A stretch of 11,353 bases of DNA from an uncultured Prevotella sp. (GTDB lineage: Bacteria; Bacteroidota; Bacteroidia; Bacteroidales; Bacteroidaceae). This document shows positions 8,161 through 11,353 of the stretch, one piece after another. Made by a program: the position numbers and the translations under genes. The stretch spans positions 1 through 11,353 of the forward strand of contig CAKPRX010000071.1 of NCBI GenBank assembly GCA_934183135.1. Reading direction: 5' to 3'. The notes under the pieces are model-generated. The model saw only the letters and a program-made list of their open reading frames with translations, had not been told where the DNA came from and ran no database searches. Every line of letters begins with the position of its first letter. The first letter of the stretch is position 1.

Positions 8161-9435
8161 ATGACCGCCATACACTGTACACTCGTAGGTTTCAGGCATC
8201 ATGCCTGGCAGGGCACCCTGCTGGCCCAGCGGCTCGCCGAGGCTCCGGGCAGTAGGGTAGTGCTGATGCGCGACAGCGAGAACCACCGCAACACCGAGGC
8301 CGCCGTGGCCTGTGTGGGTGCCGAGGTGGTGGCCTATGTTACCAATGACGAGTGCCACCGCATAGCCGCTTATCTCGACGACACCGAGTACGGCCTGCTC
8401 TACGGCAGCATCACCCAGGTCAACGTGGGCGACCAGCGCTGTACGGCCAGCATCGAGGTAGGGCGGCCTGTCCATGTGGCCCCTGCTCCCGATGACGGCT
8501 CTTTTGACGAGTGGGACAGCCAGTGGGCCGACCTGCCACTGGCCCGGATGGGCGATGCCGACCTCCAGATGCTCATGCTCGAACGCGATATACTCAGCAT
8601 GCTCCACCAGGCCGATGCCCCGACGCCCCTGCTCGTCAGCGAGCTCGACAAGTACCTGCAGCTTACGCCCCTGGATATCAGCGGCGAGGCCACCGCGTGC
8701 CGCCGGCAGATAGCCGACCTGCTCGGTGCCAGTCCCGATGTCGCCCTGCGCGCCTATGGCCAGCGGTTAGAGGTAACCATCACCGCCATGGGCAGCAATG
8801 AGACCTGCGAGCGCACCGCCCACTATATCAGTGACGAGTGGGCCGGCAGCTCCCCGTTCCAGGCTATGGCCCAGCGCCACCAGACCGCCAGTCGCGAGCT
8901 GCTCACCCAGGCGCTCGACGCCTTTCCCCATCATCTGCACCGCGAGTACACCCTCTCTGTCCCCGATTTTGTCTCCATCGCCTATTACCTCCGCGTGCCC
9001 CGCCATGCCCTGCGCCGCTTCGTCAGCTGCGAGCTGCTGTTAGACGCCCTTGCCCGTCAGGCCGACGCCCCCGGGGCCGAGCAGCGTATGCGCCAGGCCG
9101 TGGCCGAGTATGTGCGCCGTATAGACAGTTGCGCCACGCCCCAGTGGCAGCCCCATATAGCCAGTCTGTGGCAGGCTCTCGTCAGCGCGCTGGCCGACCG
9201 CCTGGCCCGGCTCAACGGTGCCAAGGACACCCTGTTCAACGCCCGCTTGGTATGTATGGTCATCGGGCGGCTCATAGAGCGTGGCGTCTACGATGCGTCG
9301 GTCACCCAGGCCGAGTATGGCCGTCGTCTCGCCCTGGGCAACCGCGACATGCGCTCCTCGGTTAACCGCGCTCTCACGGGCGACGACGCTCTCCGCAACC
9401 TGGTAGACCACCTGGTGGCCCAGGTACAGGGCTGA
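8161..9435 (+). CDS. HIRAN-like domain protein of unknown function
   Basis: Predicted cytoplasmic protein of 424 aa, with no signal peptide or membrane segment. The N-terminal 80-90 residues resemble a HIRAN domain: a strand with CTLVGFRHHAWQ, then GSRVVLMRDSENHRNTEAAV, which fits the family pattern of a basic or acidic strand followed by N-x-x-[DN]-x-x-A-[IV], then VVAYVTNDECHRIAAYL. HIRAN domains bind DNA ends or single strands in HLTF and Rad5 and occur alone or fused in bacteria. The rest (about residues 110-424) is mainly helical, charged and Arg/Ala/Leu-rich, with no motif I recognise and no helicase or nuclease signature. An in-frame ATG at 8095 would add 22 residues; 8161 is preferred because the domain starts directly after it. 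The gene stands alone between its own promoter and a second promoter downstream. Confidence 0.75.
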   Translation: MTAIHCTLVGFRHHAWQGTLLAQRLAEAPGSRVVLMRDSENHRNTEAAVACVGAEVVAYVTNDECHRIAAYLDDTEYGLLYGSITQVNVGDQRCTASIEVGRPVHVAPAPDDGSFDEWDSQWADLPLARMGDADLQMLMLERDILSMLHQADAPTPLLVSELDKYLQLTPLDISGEATACRRQIADLLGASPDVALRAYGQRLEVTITAMGSNETCERTAHYISDEWAGSSPFQAMAQRHQTASRELLTQALDAFPHHLHREYTLSVPDFVSIAYYLRVPRHALRRFVSCELLLDALARQADAPGAEQRMRQAVAEYVRRIDSCATPQWQPHIASLWQALVSALADRLARLNGAKDTLFNARLVCMVIGRLIERGVYDASVTQAEYGRRLALGNRDMRSSVNRALTGDDALRNLVDHLVAQVQG

Positions 9436-9483
9436 CACGTCCCCGTGCCCTTGTTTCACATTTTTGTGTATCTTCCTGTCGTC

Positions 9484-9510
9484 CATCGTGTTACGATGTA
9501 GATACGTATC
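9484..9510. promoter_or_regulatory. Adjacent palindromes upstream of the small-protein promoter
   Basis: CATCGT-GTT-ACGATG (9484-9498) and the perfect 10-bp palindrome GATACGTATC (9501-9510) lie side by side, 13 bp upstream of the likely -33 element. An outer pair GTATCT (9468-9473) and AGATAC (9500-9505) could extend the first. No T-run follows. They look like protein-binding sites, which is inference. Confidence 0.45.
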
Positions 9511-9522
9511 ATCCTTCTGATA

Positions 9523-9573
9523 TTTTTCATGCCAGTCTTGTCTTGTTGTACCTTTGCTGCCGTAACCGGTTAC
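9523..9573 (+). promoter_or_regulatory. Promoter with a 12-bp palindrome at the start site
   Basis: TACCTTTG at 9549-9556 matches the Bacteroidota -7 box. TTTTTC at 9523-9528 is a near -33 element with a 20-nt spacer. Directly downstream, GTAACCGGTTAC (9562-9573) is a perfect 12-bp palindrome over the expected transcription start, a classical place for a repressor operator. The leader then turns A-rich up to the ATG at 9608. Confidence 0.6.
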
Positions 9574-9607
9574 AAGTACAATAAACTCATTAAAAGACAA
9601 GAAAAGT

Positions 9608-9799
9608 ATGAACAAGAACAACGACTTATCCCTGCGTAGGCGGCTCGCCTGCCTGTCGCGCTGGTTTTCTCACCGCCTGTGGCTCTTAGAACGCTATCTG
9701 CAGACCCCCGAGGGGCGCCGCGAACTGGGCTTCTGGACCTGGATGGCTGGCGTGGCCGGTATGGCCCTGCACACGCTGCTGACAGCCTATGCCAACTGA
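9608..9799 (+). CDS. Small single-helix membrane protein
   Basis: A 63-aa protein I do not recognise by family. The first 40 residues are basic (RRRLACLSRWFSHRLWLLER), followed by one hydrophobic segment at about residues 42-62 (FWTWMAGVAGMALHTLLTAY), so a cytoplasmic N-terminus and a single inner-membrane anchor are likely. It has its own promoter, an A-rich leader (TTAAAAGACAAGAAAAGT) and lies just ahead of the DUF5675 gene, probably in one transcript. In Bacteroidales, short one-helix proteins often precede cell-wall amidase genes in phage-derived cassettes; that likeness in layout is the only hint to function. Composition and leader support a real gene. Confidence 0.7.
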   Translation: MNKNNDLSLRRRLACLSRWFSHRLWLLERYLQTPEGRRELGFWTWMAGVAGMALHTLLTAYAN

Positions 9800-9824
9800 G
9801 CTATTAACCATTAACACTGACACG

Positions 9825-10238
9825 ATGACTATGGAAATGAAACTGACCCGTATAGCCAAACGTAAAGGCTATACCATCGGCCGCCTGGAGGTAGACGGCC
9901 AGTACCTGTGTGACACACTCGAACCCGCCTGGCGCGACCTGCGCCACGGCGCCCGCAAACTACGCGGCAAAACCGCCATCCCCGAGGGGCGCTACCCCGT
10001 GGTGGTAACGCTGAGCCCGCGGTTCAAGCGGTGGCTGCCACTGCTGTGGGGCGTACCCCAGTTTGAGGGTGTGCGCATCCACGCAGGCAACACGGCGGCC
10101 GACACGGCAGGCTGTATCCTGGTGGGACAGAACCTGAAGCCCGGCATGGTGCTCAACTCGGCCATATACCTGCACCGTCTGATGCAGCTGCTCGACCGTC
10201 GCCAGCCTGGCACCCCCGTCTACATCACCATCCAGTAG
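9825..10238 (+). CDS. DUF5675 family protein
   Basis: Protein of 137 aa matching the DUF5675 pattern from end to end: YTIGRLEVDGQYLCDTLEP near the N-terminus, then IPEGRYPVVVTLSPRFKRWL, VPQFEGVRIHAGNTAADT, AGCILVGQNL and a C-terminal VYITIQ strand. The family is common in phages and in Bacteroidota genomes; its activity is unproven as far as I know. The invariant-looking H86 and C97 (HAGN...GC) recall the His/Cys pair of L,D-transpeptidase folds. No signal peptide is seen. The start is uncertain: ATGs at 9789, 9825, 9831 and 9837 share the frame. The first overlaps the upstream gene by 11 nt; 9825 is preferred because it follows an A/T-rich leader (CTATTAACCATTAACACTGA). Terminator hairpins follow the stop. 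Confidence 0.85.
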   Translation: MTMEMKLTRIAKRKGYTIGRLEVDGQYLCDTLEPAWRDLRHGARKLRGKTAIPEGRYPVVVTLSPRFKRWLPLLWGVPQFEGVRIHAGNTAADTAGCILVGQNLKPGMVLNSAIYLHRLMQLLDRRQPGTPVYITIQ

Positions 10239-10245
10239 CACGCCC

Positions 10246-10287
10246 GGGGCAGGGACCGCCGGCCCATACGCCCGGCTCCCTGTCCCC
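10246..10287. repeat. GC-rich inverted repeat after the DUF5675 gene
   Basis: GGGGCAGGGACCGCCGG on the left pairs, with small bulges, with CCCGGCTCCCTGTCCCC on the right. There is no T-run, so alone it is not an intrinsic terminator. Its left arm can also pair with the left arm of the next hairpin (10298-10311). Confidence 0.7.
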
Positions 10288-10297
10288 ACGCCAGCCC

Positions 10298-10346
10298 GTC
10301 CCTGCTGCCCCCTGGCCCACAGCCACAGGGCGGTCAGGGACTTTTT
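10298..10346 (+). terminator. Intrinsic terminator of the small-protein/DUF5675 unit
   Basis: GTCCCTG (10298-10304) pairs with CAGGGAC (10335-10341). Inside it, CCCTG (10310-10314) pairs with CAGGG (10326-10330). Five T (10342-10346) follow at once. It lies 60 nt past the DUF5675 stop and upstream of the next promoter. Confidence 0.75.
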
Positions 10347-10401
10347 GGCTGCCGCCCATACATTTGTCGGTCACTACCGCCACAGTCTGCCGTTTTTTTG
10401 C

Positions 10402-10409
10402 TACCTTTG
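10402..10409 (+). promoter_or_regulatory. Likely -7 box of the kinase gene
   Basis: TACCTTTG is an exact TAnnTTTG match, preceded by a T-rich run (CGTTTTTTTGC). No good TTTG lies 19-21 nt upstream; the nearest, at 10363-10366, is 35 nt away. The leader to the ATG at 10463 is about 45 nt and contains TATATTATAATATG. Confidence 0.5.
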
Positions 10410-10462
10410 TCAGCAGGGTGGCCGTAGCCGCCCCCTATATTATAATATGTAAAGCGCATGTC

Positions 10463-11353
10463 ATGGACAGACTGATAGAACTATACACATCGTGGCGCGG
10501 CGCCGCCCCGAGCCGGGTAGAACCCTTGGCGGGAGCCGGCAGCAACCGCGCCTATTACCGTTTTTATGATGCCGACGGCCACACGGTTATCGGCGTGGTG
10601 GGCACCAGCCGCGACGAGGACCACGCCTTCATCTACCTTACCCGCCACTTCGGCACCCGCCAGCTGCCCGTCCCCGCTATCCTTGCCGTGAGCGACGACG
10701 AGCTGCGCTATCTGCAGACCGACCTCGGCTCCACCTCTCTCTACGATGCCCTCAAGGGCGGGCGCGATGCCGGCGGCCGCTACAACCAGCACGAGCGCCA
10801 GCTCTTGCTCCGCACCATCCGCGAACTGCCCAATATACAGCTGCGCGGTGCCCGCGGGCTCGACTGGGCGGTCTGTTATCCTCAGCCAGAGTTCGACGAG
10901 GACAGTGTACGCTTCGACCTCAACTACTTCAAGTACTGTTTCCTCAAGGCTACTGAGCTCGACTTCCACGAACTCAAGCTCGAGGCCGACTTCCGTATGT
11001 TCGCGCGCGACCTGACGGCCGAACCGTCCGACAGTTTCCTCTACCGCGACTTCCAGGCACGCAACGTGATGCTTGACGGCCAGGGGCAGCCCCACTTCAT
11101 AGACTACCAGGGCGGCCGCCGCGGCCCCTACTATTACGACCTGGCCTCCTTCCTCTGGCAGGCTTCTGCCCGCTATCCCAACAAGCTGCGCCGCGAGCTG
11201 GTCTACGAGTACTACCAGTCGCTGCGCAACTATACCGAGGTGCCCAGCGAGCGCCACTTCGTCCATCGCCTCAGCCTCTTCGTCCTCTTCCGCACCCTCC
11301 AGGTCTTAGGGGCCTACGGCTTCCGCGGCTACTTCGCGCGCAAGCGCCACTGT
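10463..11353 (+). CDS. AmgK-like sugar kinase, APH fold (3' end missing)
   Basis: The first 297 codons of a protein that runs in frame off the window end. It has an aminoglycoside-phosphotransferase/protein-kinase-like fold: a nucleotide loop GAGSNRAYYR at residues 24-33, a catalytic loop YRDFQARN with D196 and N201, and the metal-binding D214 in FIDYQGGRRGPYYYDLASFL. YRDFQARN replaces the HRDxHxxN of many relatives, and DYQ replaces DFD. The closest family I recall is AmgK, the anomeric kinase for N-acetylmuramate and N-acetylglucosamine in peptidoglycan recycling, so a cytoplasmic sugar kinase is the best reading; antibiotic resistance is unlikely. In Bacteroidota such kinases can be fused to a RapZ-like C-terminal domain, which would lie outside the window. 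The start at 10463 is the first ATG in frame after the promoter; an ATG at 10458 leads to a stop within six codons. Confidence 0.85.
   Translation, partial: MDRLIELYTSWRGAAPSRVEPLAGAGSNRAYYRFYDADGHTVIGVVGTSRDEDHAFIYLTRHFGTRQLPVPAILAVSDDELRYLQTDLGSTSLYDALKGGRDAGGRYNQHERQLLLRTIRELPNIQLRGARGLDWAVCYPQPEFDEDSVRFDLNYFKYCFLKATELDFHELKLEADFRMFARDLTAEPSDSFLYRDFQARNVMLDGQGQPHFIDYQGGRRGPYYYDLASFLWQASARYPNKLRRELVYEYYQSLRNYTEVPSERHFVHRLSLFVLFRTLQVLGAYGFRGYFARKRHC

Noticed and set aside
9425..9460. Terminator directly after the HIRAN-like gene
   Set aside because: GGG and CACG can pair with CGTG and CCC only across a 4-nt bulge, and the tail TTGTTT is weak, so it was too poor to call.
10481..11266. 261-codon open frame on the minus strand
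   Set aside because: It is opposite the kinase gene, with a low-complexity Val/Glu/Leu-rich translation typical of an antisense shadow of GC-rich codons.

Overview
The window suggests a Bacteroidota genome, most likely order Bacteroidales and perhaps Prevotellaceae-like. The reasons are the F-type ATP synthase gene order (beta-epsilon first, then a membrane protein, then a-c-b-delta-alpha-gamma), the Bacteroidota-type insert in AtpD, a subunit a with an N-terminal signal peptide, A/U-rich translation leaders mostly without Shine-Dalgarno sequences, and promoter -7 boxes of the TAnnTTTG type. No search could be run, so the taxonomic call rests on these features alone.

Positions 7-7328 hold a complete ATP synthase operon on the + strand: atpD, atpC, an unnamed four-helix membrane protein in an AtpI-like position, atpB, atpE, atpF, atpH, atpA and atpG. 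It ends at a very strong intrinsic terminator (7361-7413). Together these genes encode the F1 motor (alpha, beta, gamma, delta, epsilon) and the Fo proton channel (a, b, c). Spacers are mostly short. The exceptions are the A/T-rich leader before atpE and a 69-nt gap before atpA that carries an imperfect hairpin.

Positions 7414-8160 are a 747-nt stretch with no convincing gene but much symmetrical DNA. It holds a perfect 19-bp inverted repeat with an extra direct half-copy, and three copies of a 14-bp ARG-box-like motif, two of them as a mirrored pair. It ends in a likely promoter and a 5' leader.

Positions 8161-10238 are an accessory-looking stretch. A 424-aa protein with a HIRAN-like N-terminus is followed, after a promoter region rich in palindromes, by a two-gene unit: a 63-aa protein with one predicted membrane helix and a DUF5675-family protein. 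A GC-rich pair of inverted repeats, the second a terminator, closes it.

From 10463 to the window end runs the 5' part (297 codons) of an AmgK-like aminoglycoside-phosphotransferase-fold sugar kinase, cut by the window edge.
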